From positions 62,001-126,000 of the forward strand of contig NZ_BPQE01000015.1 of NCBI RefSeq assembly GCF_022179085.1: a DNA stretch of 64,000 bases, given 5' to 3'. A model generated the notes under the pieces. The model saw only the letters and a program-made list of their open reading frames with translations, was not told where the DNA came from and ran no database searches. Below are positions 17,669 through 26,209 of the stretch, piece after piece. The translations under genes and the position numbers were made by a program. This DNA comes from Methylobacterium aerolatum (GTDB lineage: Bacteria; Pseudomonadota; Alphaproteobacteria; Rhizobiales; Beijerinckiaceae). Position 1 is the first letter of the stretch, and every line of letters starts with the position of its first letter.

Positions 17669-18595
17669 GTGAAAACCCTTCGCACAGGACTGAACATCGC
17701 CGGACTGGCGGCGCAGCGCTTCGTCTCCCACGACGGCTGGGCGATCGCGAGCCACATCGCCCTGTCGATCCTGACCTCCCTGTTCCCGTTCCTGATCCTC
17801 CTGGCGGCGCTCGCGGGGCTGTTCGGCACGGCCTCGCTGGCCGACGAGGCGGGGGCGCTGATCTTCGAGGCATGGCCCCGGGAGATCGCTTCGCCCATCG
17901 TGGCGGAGGTGCACCACGTCCTCACCACCCAGCGGGGCGGGGTGCTCACCTTCGGCGCGCTCTTCGCCCTCTACTTCTCGTCCTCGGGGGTGGAGAGCCT
18001 CCGCGTCGGCCTGAACCGGGCCTACGGGCTCAGGGAGAGCCGGCCCTGGTGGCTCACCCGCCTCGAATCGATCGGCTACGTGGTCTGCGGCGCCTTCGCC
18101 ATTCTGGCCTTCGCGCTCCTCGTGGTGCTCGGGCCGCTGATCTGGAGCCGGATGATCCTCGTCGCCCCCGGCCTCGAGCCCCTCGGGCTCACCGTGGCCA
18201 TCGGCCGGATCGCGGTCACCGCCCTGCTCCTCGCCTTCGTGCTGGTGATCGCCCACAAGTTCGTCGCGGCGGGGCGCAGGACCATCACGGCCGTCCTGCC
18301 GGGCATCGCCGTCACGCTGGTCCTGTGGTTCCTGGCTGGGCTCGGCTTCGGCTTCTACCTGGAGCGCTTCTCGAACGCCTACGCCTCGACCTACGGCGGC
18401 CTCGCCACGGCGATGGTGTTCCTCGTCTTCCTGTACTGGCTCGCGGCGATGTTCCTGTTCGGCGGCGAGATCAACGGGACCGCCATCGCGGCGCGGCGCA
18501 GTCTCCTCCAGTCGAGGATGCGGGCGCGACAATTGGCAGCGATGGAGGGCAAGTCTTCCCCGGCGGAGATCGTCGCGAAACACGGCCGAGGCTAG
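17669..18595 (+). CDS. YihY/virulence factor BrkB family membrane protein
   Basis: 308-residue inner-membrane protein with six hydrophobic segments in the usual YihY pattern. The N-terminal helix is followed by ALSILTSLFPFLILLAA, the signature-like SSSGVESLRVGLNRAYG, and a final helix in FLVFLYWLAAMFLFGGEIN. Its molecular function is not established; the old RNase BN assignment is considered wrong. The start is GTG 17669, because the conserved KTLRTGLNIAG region begins there and a purine-rich GGAGCGGAGG lies upstream. It is divergent from the EamA gene, with about 315 bases between starts that show nothing else. Confidence 0.87.
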   Translation: MKTLRTGLNIAGLAAQRFVSHDGWAIASHIALSILTSLFPFLILLAALAGLFGTASLADEAGALIFEAWPREIASPIVAEVHHVLTTQRGGVLTFGALFALYFSSSGVESLRVGLNRAYGLRESRPWWLTRLESIGYVVCGAFAILAFALLVVLGPLIWSRMILVAPGLEPLGLTVAIGRIAVTALLLAFVLVIAHKFVAAGRRTITAVLPGIAVTLVLWFLAGLGFGFYLERFSNAYASTYGGLATAMVFLVFLYWLAAMFLFGGEINGTAIAARRSLLQSRMRARQLAAMEGKSSPAEIVAKHGRG

Positions 18596-18644
18596 TGCAT
18601 CGATCCAGACGGAGGCGTCAGCCGGATCTGGGGAAATCGATGCA
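18596..18644. repeat. Imperfect palindrome downstream of the YihY gene
   Basis: Arms TGCATCGAT (18596-18604) and ATCGATGCA (18636-18644), with inner CAGA/TCTG pairing, begin right at the stop codon and are followed by AAAAACAAAA. It could form the 3' end of the YihY transcript. The A-rich flank would give a T-run only for a minus-strand transcript. Confidence 0.45.
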
Positions 18645-18654
18645 AAAACAAAAT

Positions 18655-18701
18655 CCTCGTGCACGGGCGCACGAACGAGGTGTGTGCGCCCGTGCACGAG
18701 G
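18655..18701. repeat. Perfect 18-bp inverted repeat
   Basis: Arms 18655-18672 and 18684-18701 are perfect reverse complements around an 11-base loop, 110 bases before the dienelactone hydrolase start. No T-run follows. It may be an mRNA structure, a bidirectional barrier or a large operator. Confidence 0.6.
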
Positions 18702-18811
18702 GACACCCCCGCCGTCGCCGCCCCATATCCTGCGGCGGCGGCGCGCGAGCGTTTGACCACAACCCCCGGGGACGGCTAGCCCGGCCTCCCGCACAAACGA
18801 CGAGGATCGCC

Positions 18812-19678
18812 ATGACCGATGCCAATGCCGGGCTCGACGGACTTATCGTGCAGCCGTTCTCCCGGCGGGGCTTCGTGATGACGAGCCTCATGAGCGGCCT
18901 GACCCTCGCCACCACGCGGGTCGAGGCGCAGGTGATCCATACCGATGCGGAGGGGATCGAGGCCGGGGAGGTGGCGATTCCGGCGGCCGACGGGCCGATG
19001 CCCGCCTACCGGGCGGTGCCGAAGGGCGAGGGGCCGTTTCCGGTGGTCCTCGTCGTGGAGGAGATTTTCGGCGTCCACGACTACATCAAGGACATCTGCC
19101 GCCGCCTCGCCAAGGCCGGGTACTGCGCCGTGGCCCCCGAACTCTATGCCCGCCAGGGCGACCTCTCGACGATGACGGACGTGAAGCAGATCATCGCCGA
19201 GGTGATCTCAAAGACGCCCGACGCCCAGTGGATCGCGGATCTCGACGCGACGGTCGCCTGGGCGACCTCGTCGGCCAAGGGGGATCCGAAGCGCTTGGCC
19301 GTGATGGGCTGGTGCCGGGGCGGGCGGGCCGCGTGGCTCTACGACGCCCACCGCGCCGACCTGAAGGCCGCCGTCGCGTGGTACGGCCCCCTCGGCGGCG
19401 ACCGCACCGCGATCCAGCCCCGCACCGCGGGGGACGTGGCGGCCGAGATCCACGCCCCCCTCCTCGCCCTCTACGGCGGCGCCGACACGGGCATCCCCGT
19501 CGCATCGGTGGAGGCGGCGCGCGACGCGGCCAGGGCGGCGGGCAAGGAGGTGGACTTGGTGGTCTACAAGGACGCACCCCACGGCTTCCATGCCGACTAT
19601 CGGCCGAGCTACCGCAAGGAGGCGGCCGAGGACGGATGGGCCAAGGCGCTGGCCTTCCTCAAGGCCCACGGCGTCTGA
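18812..19678 (+). CDS. Dienelactone hydrolase family protein, Tat-exported
   Basis: 288-residue alpha/beta-hydrolase. Residues 17-40 look like a twin-arginine signal (SRRGFVM, then a hydrophobic stretch ending VEAQ), so the mature enzyme is probably periplasmic. The DLH triad is present: nucleophile Cys168 in GWCRGG, Asp225 in GGADTG and His257 in DAPHGFH, plus Glu83 in the VVEEIFG segment. Family members hydrolyse dienelactones or other carboxyl esters; the actual substrate is unknown. Start ATG 18812 follows GAGGAT. A hairpin lies just after the stop and a perfect 18-bp palindrome upstream. No aromatic degradation genes are nearby. Confidence 0.9.
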   Translation: MTDANAGLDGLIVQPFSRRGFVMTSLMSGLTLATTRVEAQVIHTDAEGIEAGEVAIPAADGPMPAYRAVPKGEGPFPVVLVVEEIFGVHDYIKDICRRLAKAGYCAVAPELYARQGDLSTMTDVKQIIAEVISKTPDAQWIADLDATVAWATSSAKGDPKRLAVMGWCRGGRAAWLYDAHRADLKAAVAWYGPLGGDRTAIQPRTAGDVAAEIHAPLLALYGGADTGIPVASVEAARDAARAAGKEVDLVVYKDAPHGFHADYRPSYRKEAAEDGWAKALAFLKAHGV

Positions 19679-19679
19679 G

Positions 19680-19706
19680 GGCCGCTCGGCTGCGAGGCGA
19701 GCGGCC
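19680..19706 (+). terminator. Hairpin after dienelactone hydrolase gene
   Basis: 9-bp arms GGCCGCTCG and CGAGCGGCC with a 9-base loop, starting two bases after the stop. There is no T-run, so it is a factor-dependent or weak terminator. Confidence 0.45.
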
Positions 19707-19980
19707 GGGGGCAGTGCTGGCGCGTCGCGTCATCGTGTCTCGCGGCCGTGAGAACGGTTTTACCGTCTTGCGCCACAGCGTTTCCGGCTGTGCCGGACGA
19801 TAGCCATAAATTTCTACCAGACGTTGGATCGTGCCTGTGTTCGGAATGACACGGCCGGGCCGCTGAATCTGTGCGAGGTTGCCGGCAGGATCTGTGCCTG
19901 CGCGGGTCCGGCCGCTGCGACGATGGTTGAGTGAACCGATCGCCGCGTCCGCCGTTCAGACCCAGTGGACATGCGGCTCC
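19707..19980. other. Spacer upstream of the receiver-domain gene
   Basis: Together with the preceding hairpin this makes about 300 bases without a gene. It contains a locally AT-richer stretch near 19805-19830 that could hold the promoter, but no clear -35/-10 pair or repeat is seen. Confidence 0.4.
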
Positions 19981-20427
19981 ATGAGCAACGCGCAACAGCC
20001 CGGACGAAAGCCCGTCATCCTCGTCGTGGAGGACCAACCCGACGAGCGATTCCTCGCGGCCACGCTCTTGGAGGATACGGGCTTCACGGTGATCGAGGCC
20101 GAGACGGCCGACCGTGCCCTCACCATCCTGAACGACCGCGCCGACGAGGTCAGCGTCGTGTTCTCCGACGTGCGGACGCCGGGCCCGATCGGCGGGTTCG
20201 AACTCGCGCGCATCATCGGCGTCACCTGGCCCAAGGTGCGGGTGCTGCTCACCTCCGGCGATGCCGGCGATCAGCCGAGCGACCTGCGCGTCTCCGCGAC
20301 TTTCATTCCGAAGCCCTGGCGGGCCGAGGACATCCTGGCTTGGGTGCAGGAGGCAGCTGGCCAGCCGCCGCATTCCGGCGGCCCCGCCGTGATCGGTCCG
20401 GGCGGGAGCCTGCTGCCGCAAACCTGA
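19981..20427 (+). CDS. Single-domain response regulator
   Basis: 148-residue receiver domain with no output domain. The acidic pocket is E17-D18 in LVVEDQPDERF, the phosphoacceptor is Asp63 in FSDVRTPG, the switch Thr/Ser lies in LLTSGD, and the conserved lysine is in FIPKPWRAEDI. The Pro-Trp after that lysine is common in FixJ/CheY-like receivers linked to hybrid histidine kinases in Rhizobiales. A Gly/Pro-rich tail follows residue 125. No kinase gene is adjacent, so the partner is elsewhere. ATG 19981 matches the receiver N-terminus; the earlier in-frame start gives unrelated sequence. Confidence 0.88.
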   Translation: MSNAQQPGRKPVILVVEDQPDERFLAATLLEDTGFTVIEAETADRALTILNDRADEVSVVFSDVRTPGPIGGFELARIIGVTWPKVRVLLTSGDAGDQPSDLRVSATFIPKPWRAEDILAWVQEAAGQPPHSGGPAVIGPGGSLLPQT

Positions 20428-20572
20428 CGGCTGCATAAAATTTCAGCGAGTTCGCTTGAAAAATCCGACCCAATACTAGCGGGCCGGTGAAACCTCGGGG
20501 GCGGCTTCGCGTTCGGACCATCTCAGTAGTTCGAATGCGCCGCGCCGCGGCCGCCGCCGCCGATTGGTCGTC

Positions 20573-20776
20573 ATGAAGATCGTCACCGAAGATTATGCAG
20601 AGACGCTGGGGGTCGCGCGCGAGCGTTCGGGCAATGCCCTCGTCGCCGCCGTGATCGGCCAGGTGCTACGTCGCGATCTCGACGAAGACTTCGAGCTGCC
20701 AGCCCAATTTCTGGCCATGGTCCGCATCCTGGACAGGCTGCCGGAAGACCAGACGTCGCAATCCGGGCCGGGCTGA
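20573..20776 (+). CDS. Hypothetical protein, 67 aa
   Basis: Not recognised. 67-residue soluble protein, predicted mostly helical (EDYAETLGVARERSGNALVAAVIGQVL) with an acidic middle (RDLDEDFELP). There is no signal peptide or cysteine. ATG 20573 is the only in-frame ATG; a TTG three codons upstream is an alternative. No good ribosome-binding site is visible. It follows the receiver gene by about 145 bases on the same strand and could share its transcript. Confidence 0.4.
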   Translation: MKIVTEDYAETLGVARERSGNALVAAVIGQVLRRDLDEDFELPAQFLAMVRILDRLPEDQTSQSGPG

Positions 20777-20941
20777 ACTGCGCCGGGATCGCTGCGGCGC
20801 GAGCGAATTCCATTCAAGACGACCTCATCGTGCGCGAAGTGCGGGCAGCCCGCTCGTCACTCATCGCCTTCGGCGGCGAATCTGCTATGGGGACAACCGC
20901 CGGTGTCGCCGGTGCGGATGTACCCGTCAGCCGAGGCCGTC

Positions 20942-22087
20942 ATGCGTGTGAAATCCCTGCGTGAACTTCTCGCCGTCGGCCTCGTGGCTGCCTCGGTCGG
21001 GGCGCACGCGGCGACGCCCCCGGCCCAGCCCGCCGAGGGCCCGGGCGGCGTGGGCGACCGCAAGGCCACGATCATGAAGCGCGGTCTCGGGCGGGCCGGC
21101 GCGCCGACCTATGCCTTCTACGCTGCCGCCCCGGCTCCGGAGGCGGGACGGCCCGTCGCGGTGTTCCTGCACGGCTGGGGCGCGGTGAACCCGCAGAGCT
21201 ACGGCGGCTGGATCGATCACCTTGTCCGCCAGGGCTGGCTCGTCCTGTATCCCCGCTTCCAGGAGGTGAACCGCACGAGGCCCTCCGACGCGCCGGCCAA
21301 CGCTGAGGCGCTGATCAAGGCAGCCCTGGACGAGGTGGCCACCGACAAGGAGGCCAAGCCCGACCTGTCGAAGGTCGCGTTGATCGGCCACCTCGCGGGC
21401 GCGCCGATGGCGATGGACATCGCGGGCTCGGCCCGCAAGTCGGGCCTCCCGGTGCCGAAGCTGATCTTCGCCGCCGTGCCCGGCGGCATCGCCAGCGGGC
21501 CGAAATCCCGCGGGATCACCCTTACCAACCTCGACGACATCGCCCCGGAGACGCTGATCGTCGCCATGGTCGGCGACAAGGATTCCCGCGCGGCCGACGC
21601 CGCCTCCAAGCGCCTGCTGCGCGAGGCGAGCGCGGTCCCGGCCGAACGCAAGCTGTTCGTGCGCGCGCTGTCCGACGACCACGGCTTCCCGGCCATGACG
21701 GCCACGCTCGCCGCCCCCGCCGGGGTCGACACCGCGTTCGACGCGGGCGCGATCAAGCTGCCGCCGGACCCCAAGGATGGACCCAAGCCCCCGCCGTTCC
21801 GCTGGTCGGCGGAGATGGCGCTCACGGGCGAGCAGCAGACTCTGGTCTCGCAGATCAACGCGGCACGGACGGACGCGCTGGATTACCTCGGCTTCTGGAA
21901 GACCTTCGACCTCGCGGCGGCGGCGGCCTTCTCCGGCTCGGATGCCGTGGCGCTCAAGGGCAATCCGCGCCTCGCGGACATGGAGCGCTGGAGCGACGGC
22001 TGGCCGGTGAAGCGGCTCTTCGTCGAGGTCCCCAAGCCCGTCAAGGCGCCCGCCGTGGCCAACGGGCAGGAGCCGGCCCGGCGCTGA
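20942..22087 (+). CDS. Exported alpha/beta-hydrolase-like protein lacking the nucleophile Ser
   Basis: 381-residue protein with a signal peptide (residues 1-24, ending GAHAA). Residues about 55-260 follow the alpha/beta-hydrolase pattern: oxyanion-type loop FLHGWG at 75-80, then ALIGHLAGAP where families normally show G-x-S-x-G. Leu151 occupies the nucleophile position, encoded by CTC. A histidine lies in DDHGFP. The C-terminal 120 residues (KPPPFRWSAEM onward) form an additional Ala-rich region. It is therefore either catalytically inactive or uses another residue. It stands alone, and no substrate is inferred. Confidence 0.75.
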   Translation: MRVKSLRELLAVGLVAASVGAHAATPPAQPAEGPGGVGDRKATIMKRGLGRAGAPTYAFYAAAPAPEAGRPVAVFLHGWGAVNPQSYGGWIDHLVRQGWLVLYPRFQEVNRTRPSDAPANAEALIKAALDEVATDKEAKPDLSKVALIGHLAGAPMAMDIAGSARKSGLPVPKLIFAAVPGGIASGPKSRGITLTNLDDIAPETLIVAMVGDKDSRAADAASKRLLREASAVPAERKLFVRALSDDHGFPAMTATLAAPAGVDTAFDAGAIKLPPDPKDGPKPPPFRWSAEMALTGEQQTLVSQINAARTDALDYLGFWKTFDLAAAAAFSGSDAVALKGNPRLADMERWSDGWPVKRLFVEVPKPVKAPAVANGQEPARR

Positions 22088-22180
22088 CACGCTCTGGCCT
22101 CTGGCGCGGCCTTTGCTAAGCTTCCCCTGCACGGCGGCGTGCGCCGCCCGTGCGCGAACGCGCACCAGAGGGGACGCGCC

Positions 22181-22372
22181 ATGCCGGAATTTGTCGCGAC
22201 GCTGCTCGCCACCGCTGCCTTCTGCGCCACGCTGCTGCTGCTCAACGCCCTGACCCGGTGCCTGCTGCAGGCGCATCTTGGCCCGCACGAGTTGTGCGAG
22301 AACGGCTTCGTGCAATACGGCGGCGCCCTGCTTGTCGCCCGCGCCGCCTACCGACGGGCGCCGGCGCGGTAG
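22181..22372 (+). CDS. Small membrane protein, 63 aa
   Basis: Not recognised by name. One hydrophobic helix spans about residues 4-26 (FVATLLATAAFCATLLLLNAL), followed by CLLQAHLG, ELCENGFVQYGGALL and a basic end. Start ATG 22181 has a GAGGGG site 7 bases upstream. The CENGF-Q-GG arrangement looks conserved-like, suggesting a small inner-membrane protein of unknown role. It lies between the hydrolase-like gene and a family B repeat. Confidence 0.6.
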   Translation: MPEFVATLLATAAFCATLLLLNALTRCLLQAHLGPHELCENGFVQYGGALLVARAAYRRAPAR

Positions 22373-22384
22373 CCACCCTCCGTC

Positions 22385-22475
22385 AGTGCGGGCGTCAGCC
22401 AAGCAATCCGGGGTCACGCCACAATCTCAAGCGCCCCGCTGCCCTGGATCGCTTCGCCGACGCCCGCGATGACGA
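22385..22475. repeat. Dispersed palindromic repeat, family B, degenerate copy
   Basis: Facing half-sites GCCAAGCAATCC and CTGGATCGCTTCGCC, with flanking GCGGGCGTC and GACGCCCGC arms. This is a degenerate copy of the element seen intact at 45330-45409. It sits just 3' of the beta-propeller gene. Confidence 0.6.
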
Positions 22476-22487
22476 CGGCGGCGCGGC

Positions 22488-23459
22488 CTACCGCAAGAAA
22501 TCCCCGAAGGCCCGCGGCCCATTGCCGGTCTCGACGGTCCGGATGACCTTCAGGGTCGTTCCGTCGATCACCGTGAGCCGGTTGTCGCCCCAGTCCGCCA
22601 CGTAGAGCCGCCCCGTCGCCGGGTCGGCGGAGATGCCTTCGGGGTGATCGCCGACGTCGATCTCGGCCACCGGCTTCAGCGTGGCAAGATCGAAGGCGGT
22701 CACGCTGTCGGCATATTGGTTGGTGACGAAGCCCCGTCCGCCCAGAAGCGCCACGACGTAGGGGCGCCGTCCCGTCGTCACCCGCCCGATCTCCCGGCCC
22801 GCCGCCACGTCGATGACCGACACGTCGTCGCTGGTGACGTTGGCGGTGTAGGCACGACCCGCCCTGGCATCGAGGGTGATGCCGAACGGGTGCTGGCCCA
22901 CGGGGATCACCTTGGTCTCGCGCCGCGCAACCGCATCGACGACCGAGACGGTGTCCGCCTCGCGGTTGGCGACGTAGAGGGTCGCTCCGTCGGGGCTCAC
23001 CGCCATGCCCGAGGGTGATCGCCCGACAGCGATCTCGCCATCGGGCACGAGGGCACCCCCGCGCTCGGTGAGGACGAAGACCCGGTTGCCGTACCAGTCG
23101 GCCACGTAGACCCGGCCCCCGCGCGGGTCGGCGGCCACCCCGAGGGGGCCGCCGGGCAGGGGAACCTCGCTCAGCACCGTGCCCGCGTCGAGGTCGAGCA
23201 CGGCGAGGCCGTGGCCCTCGGGCCGGGTGACGTAGGCGCGTTTCCGGTCGGGCGAGAGGGCGATCCCAGCGGGAGCGCCATCGACGGCGATGCGCCGCAG
23301 AACCCGCCCCGCGGCGAGGTCGACGACCTCCACCGCGTTGCCGAGTTGCACCGTGACGATCGCCTCCCGCGCCGGACCGGGGTCGGCCGCGGTCGGCTTG
23401 GCCCAAACCGGCGCGAGGGCGAGGGCGGCGGCGAGGAAGCCGGCGCCGGGCCGGATCAC
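22488..23459 (-). CDS. YVTN-family beta-propeller repeat protein, periplasmic
   Basis: 323-residue exported protein. The signal peptide is at residues 1-20 (GFLAAALALAPVWA). The rest is a seven-bladed propeller-type array with recurring motifs such as SPDRKRAYVTRP, ADPRGGRVYVADWYGN, SPDGATLYVAN and DPATGRLYVADWGDN at 40-45-residue spacing. The start is GTG 23459, overlapping the TGA of the upstream gene (GTGA), which implies translational coupling. Last gene of the six-gene cofactor operon. Similar propellers accompany PQQ-dependent dehydrogenase systems; its binding partner is unknown. It is a likely paralogue of the propeller at 29843. Confidence 0.85.
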   Translation of the reverse strand: MIRPGAGFLAAALALAPVWAKPTAADPGPAREAIVTVQLGNAVEVVDLAAGRVLRRIAVDGAPAGIALSPDRKRAYVTRPEGHGLAVLDLDAGTVLSEVPLPGGPLGVAADPRGGRVYVADWYGNRVFVLTERGGALVPDGEIAVGRSPSGMAVSPDGATLYVANREADTVSVVDAVARRETKVIPVGQHPFGITLDARAGRAYTANVTSDDVSVIDVAAGREIGRVTTGRRPYVVALLGGRGFVTNQYADSVTAFDLATLKPVAEIDVGDHPEGISADPATGRLYVADWGDNRLTVIDGTTLKVIRTVETGNGPRAFGDFLR

Positions 23460-23989
23460 GAGCCCTTCTCGACCTTGTTCTTCAGGTTGTTGAGGCTCGC
23501 CTTGATCCAGGCGCTGACGCCCTTCTCGGAGGCCTCGTCGTTCAGGTCCGGCGGCGGATCGTTGTTCATGTAGCCGCGGTAGAAGGCGGACTTCCACTCG
23601 ACCTTGGACTTGTTGTCGCCCTGCGGCTCCACGGTGATGGTGCCGGAAAAGTCGTTGGCGGGCAGGTCCTTCACATCGACCTTGTCGATGTAGAACATGA
23701 ACAGCTTGTCGTCGGGCTTATACTTCCCGCCGGTCTCGCTCATGGTGTTGCCGTTCTTGAGCGTCAGGACGCGCTTGGACTTGGCCGGGTCGTCGCCTTG
23801 CGTCTCGGTCTTCGTAACGTTCTCCAGCCAGTTCGCGTCCTTCCAGTCGCCGACCACGGCCCAGACCTTGTCGGCGGGGGCATTGATCTCGATCGACTCG
23901 GAGACCTTCCGCCGGGTCGGCCCGTGGGCTTGGGCGGTGAAGGCCACGAGGGCGGCCAGCGCCGCCGTCGCCAGGGTGGTTTTTCTCAT
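23456..23989 (-). CDS. MxaD-like SRPBCC family periplasmic protein
   Basis: 177-residue exported protein. The signal peptide is at residues 1-21 (ending FTAQA), followed by an SRPBCC/polyketide-cyclase-like fold starting SIEINAPADKVWAVVGDWKDANWLENV. This opening matches MxaD, which in methylotrophs assists electron transfer between methanol dehydrogenase and its cytochrome. ATG 23989 overlaps the upstream stop (ATGA), and its own stop overlaps the next GTG start. Being inside a C1-carrier biosynthesis operon supports a role in methanol oxidation. The true mxaD lies in the mxa cluster, so this is a paralogue and I leave the symbol blank. Confidence 0.8.
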   Translation of the reverse strand: MRKTTLATAALAALVAFTAQAHGPTRRKVSESIEINAPADKVWAVVGDWKDANWLENVTKTETQGDDPAKSKRVLTLKNGNTMSETGGKYKPDDKLFMFYIDKVDVKDLPANDFSGTITVEPQGDNKSKVEWKSAFYRGYMNNDPPPDLNDEASEKGVSAWIKASLNNLKNKVEKGS

Positions 23990-24615
23990 TCTGCTCTCTC
24001 CTGCCGCGTTCCGCGGTCCTCCCGGTCGAGGATCCGGGCCTCGGGGCCGAGCGCCGCCGCGACCTTGTCCTCGATCCATCCCCACGCCTCACGCTCGCGG
24101 GGGCCCGCCGTCTTGGCGATGGCGATCGCGAGGTAGGACATCTCACTCAGAACCTTGGCGGGCTCCAGCATGTGCAGCCGGGTGGAGAGCACCGCCGCCT
24201 CCAGCACCGCCGCCTGCGCCCGGTTGTAGCCGATGAACGGCGCATGGGCCGCGAGGTGGCGGATCCGGCCGTGGTAGCGGGGGCGCTGCGCATCCTCCTC
24301 CACCGCCACGACCTCGAACTCGGCGTGGCCGAAGCTGTCGGCGAGCCGCCGGCCGGGGATGGTCTGGCAGGGTTCCGTCGACCAGTCGCGGCGCCCCGTG
24401 ACGGCACCGGCGATGACCCGGATATCCCGGGGGCTCGAGGCCGCGAAACAGGGATTGGCACCCAGGTTCTCGATGGTCGGCGAGGGGCGGAACGGGGCGA
24501 GGACGTAGGTCTCCTTCCCGTCGGCCCCGTCCCCGCGAATCAACCCGAAGGGCACGAGGTGCAGGGCGCCCTCCGCCGAGAGCGTGGTGACGATCGTCTC
24601 GAGGATCAGCGGCAT
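23986..24615 (-). CDS. DUF447-family protein (methanopterin/methanofuran gene cluster)
   Basis: 209-residue soluble protein of the DUF447 type, found in methanogens and methylotrophs and thought to be a flavin-binding-like fold. Visible marks are ILETIVTTLSAEGALHLVPFGL at the N-terminus, then FRPSPTIENL, followed by a long helical C-terminal half (GYNRAQAAVLEAAVLSTRLHML). Its exact step in cofactor biosynthesis is not established. ATG 24615 lies 4 bases past the stop of the preceding gene, and its stop overlaps the next start. In methylotroph literature it corresponds, from memory, to one of the archaeal-type orf19-22 set. Confidence 0.75.
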   Translation of the reverse strand: MPLILETIVTTLSAEGALHLVPFGLIRGDGADGKETYVLAPFRPSPTIENLGANPCFAASSPRDIRVIAGAVTGRRDWSTEPCQTIPGRRLADSFGHAEFEVVAVEEDAQRPRYHGRIRHLAAHAPFIGYNRAQAAVLEAAVLSTRLHMLEPAKVLSEMSYLAIAIAKTAGPREREAWGWIEDKVAAALGPEARILDREDRGTRQERAE

Positions 24616-24619
24616 CCGC

Positions 24620-26209
24620 TCACGCCCCGTCCGAGGGGACGAGGCGGCCGCAGACGATCCGCTCCCCCGGCTGCCCGGCGTCGGGCTCCGTGCGGGCGCG
24701 GACCTCCCCGTCCTCCACCGTCTCGGGCGGCGCGGCATCCGCCTCGGGCAAGGCGGCGTCAGCTTGGCGAGCGCGGGCGTCGCGGGTGCCGGGGGGCGGC
24801 GCGTCGGGGCCGGAATGCTTGGTGTGCCCGGCCTTCTTGAAGGCGGTCGCATCCTCCTCCACCGCGTCGGCGGCGCAGCCCCAGTCGAGGGGCTCGTCCT
24901 GCACGTAGCGCTTGCCGAGCCGCCACGCGGTCTCGGCCTTGGCGAGTTCGGCGCCGAGGTAGAAGGCGTGCGCCCCGTCGCTCCTCACGTCCAGATCGGG
25001 GAAGAAGGCCATCGCGTCGGTGCCGACCCTGTGGATGTCGCGGTTGTAGACGTGAATACCGTCCTCGGCCACGGCAATCCGGTAGTTCGGGTCGCGGACC
25101 TCGGCCGCCGCCTGGGCGATCTCCTCAGGGCTCTGCACGAAGGGGCGCTTGTCGTGAAGTGCCAGTAATGCCCGGCCGTAGCCCTTGGGCAGGGCGGCGT
25201 CGGCGCGGGCGGCATACATCACCCGCCGGGCGGCATCGTGCTCCTCCACGGTGCGGCGGGTGTGGTTCGAGACCTGGACGATGAGCACGTTGCGGATCGC
25301 CAGCTCGGAGCACATCCCCATGAGGAGTGCCGTGACGCCGAGGCTGTCGGCCTCGGTCAGCTCGGTGAGGTTGCCGGTGCCCATCATCATCTCGATGTCG
25401 GGCCAGCGGGCGCGGGTGTCCCGGTAGCGCGCGACCGAATCGACGAGGCCGTGGTGGATCGGCTCCAGGATCGCGTCGGCGAGGAAGGGCTTGCCGGCGG
25501 CGATCATCCGCTCGATGGCCCGGTCGAGGGAGGCGAGGTCGTCCGGCCGGGTCGGCACGAGGACGGGCACCGCCTCGGTCTCGAAGGCGAGGTCCAGGGT
25601 GTCCTCGTTGAGGCTGAGCAGGAAGTCGGCCCCCGCCCTGGCCCCGCGCGACAGCTCGTCGCGGGAGAAGGAATCGACGCTGACCTTCAGCCCGGCCCCC
25701 TTCAGCGCCCGCACCGAGGCTTCGAGATGGGGGAAGGGCGTGTCCGGCAACCCGCCGAGGTCGATCACGTCGGCGCCCTTGGCGGCCAGCGACAGACCCT
25801 TGGCCAGGATCTCCTCCGGCGTCATCTTCGAGGCGTCGACGATCTCGGAGAAGATCCGAACGTCGTACTGCGACAGGTCGAGCTGACGCCCGGCGAGGCC
25901 GAGCCAGGCGGGGAGATCGACGATCTCGTCCGGCCCGCGCTCGACGGGCAGGCCGAAATGCGCCGAGAGCGCCTCCGGGTTGGCCCGGCAGCGGCCGGGC
26001 AGGACGATGCGCGTCGCGCCGTCCGGCACCTCGACCCGCCGCTTGATGATCTCCTCGGTCATCAGGGCGGCGACCTTCACGCCCGCATCCGCGATGCTCC
26101 AGCGGAGGTGCGCGGGCAGGCCGGCGGCGATCTTCTCCAGCCGGGGCCGGGCGAGGCGGCCGGTGACGAAGACGATGTGCTGCGGGTCGTTCGAGCCGGG
26201 CGCCGTCAT
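24620..26209 (-). CDS. Dihydropteroate synthase-like protein (tetrahydromethanopterin pathway)
   Basis: 529-residue protein. Residues 1-130 are an N-terminal domain (HIVFVTGRLARPRLEKI). Residues about 135-370 form a TIM-barrel pterin-binding domain typical of dihydropteroate synthase-like enzymes (ADVIDLGGLPDT, VSVDSFSRDEL, FLADAILEPIHHG, MMMGTGNLTELTEADS). A C-terminal domain follows, then a charged, Ala/Pro-rich tail of about 70 residues. In archaea such proteins join the pterin and the ribofuranosyl-aniline part of methanopterin; the same step is inferred here. ATG 26209 overlaps the upstream stop (ATGA). The tail may be disordered. Confidence 0.8.
   Translation of the reverse strand: MTAPGSNDPQHIVFVTGRLARPRLEKIAAGLPAHLRWSIADAGVKVAALMTEEIIKRRVEVPDGATRIVLPGRCRANPEALSAHFGLPVERGPDEIVDLPAWLGLAGRQLDLSQYDVRIFSEIVDASKMTPEEILAKGLSLAAKGADVIDLGGLPDTPFPHLEASVRALKGAGLKVSVDSFSRDELSRGARAGADFLLSLNEDTLDLAFETEAVPVLVPTRPDDLASLDRAIERMIAAGKPFLADAILEPIHHGLVDSVARYRDTRARWPDIEMMMGTGNLTELTEADSLGVTALLMGMCSELAIRNVLIVQVSNHTRRTVEEHDAARRVMYAARADAALPKGYGRALLALHDKRPFVQSPEEIAQAAAEVRDPNYRIAVAEDGIHVYNRDIHRVGTDAMAFFPDLDVRSDGAHAFYLGAELAKAETAWRLGKRYVQDEPLDWGCAADAVEEDATAFKKAGHTKHSGPDAPPPGTRDARARQADAALPEADAAPPETVEDGEVRARTEPDAGQPGERIVCGRLVPSDGA

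Noticed and set aside
18655-18701. Intrinsic terminator of the YihY gene
   Set aside because: No T-run follows on the + strand, so it is reported only as an inverted repeat.
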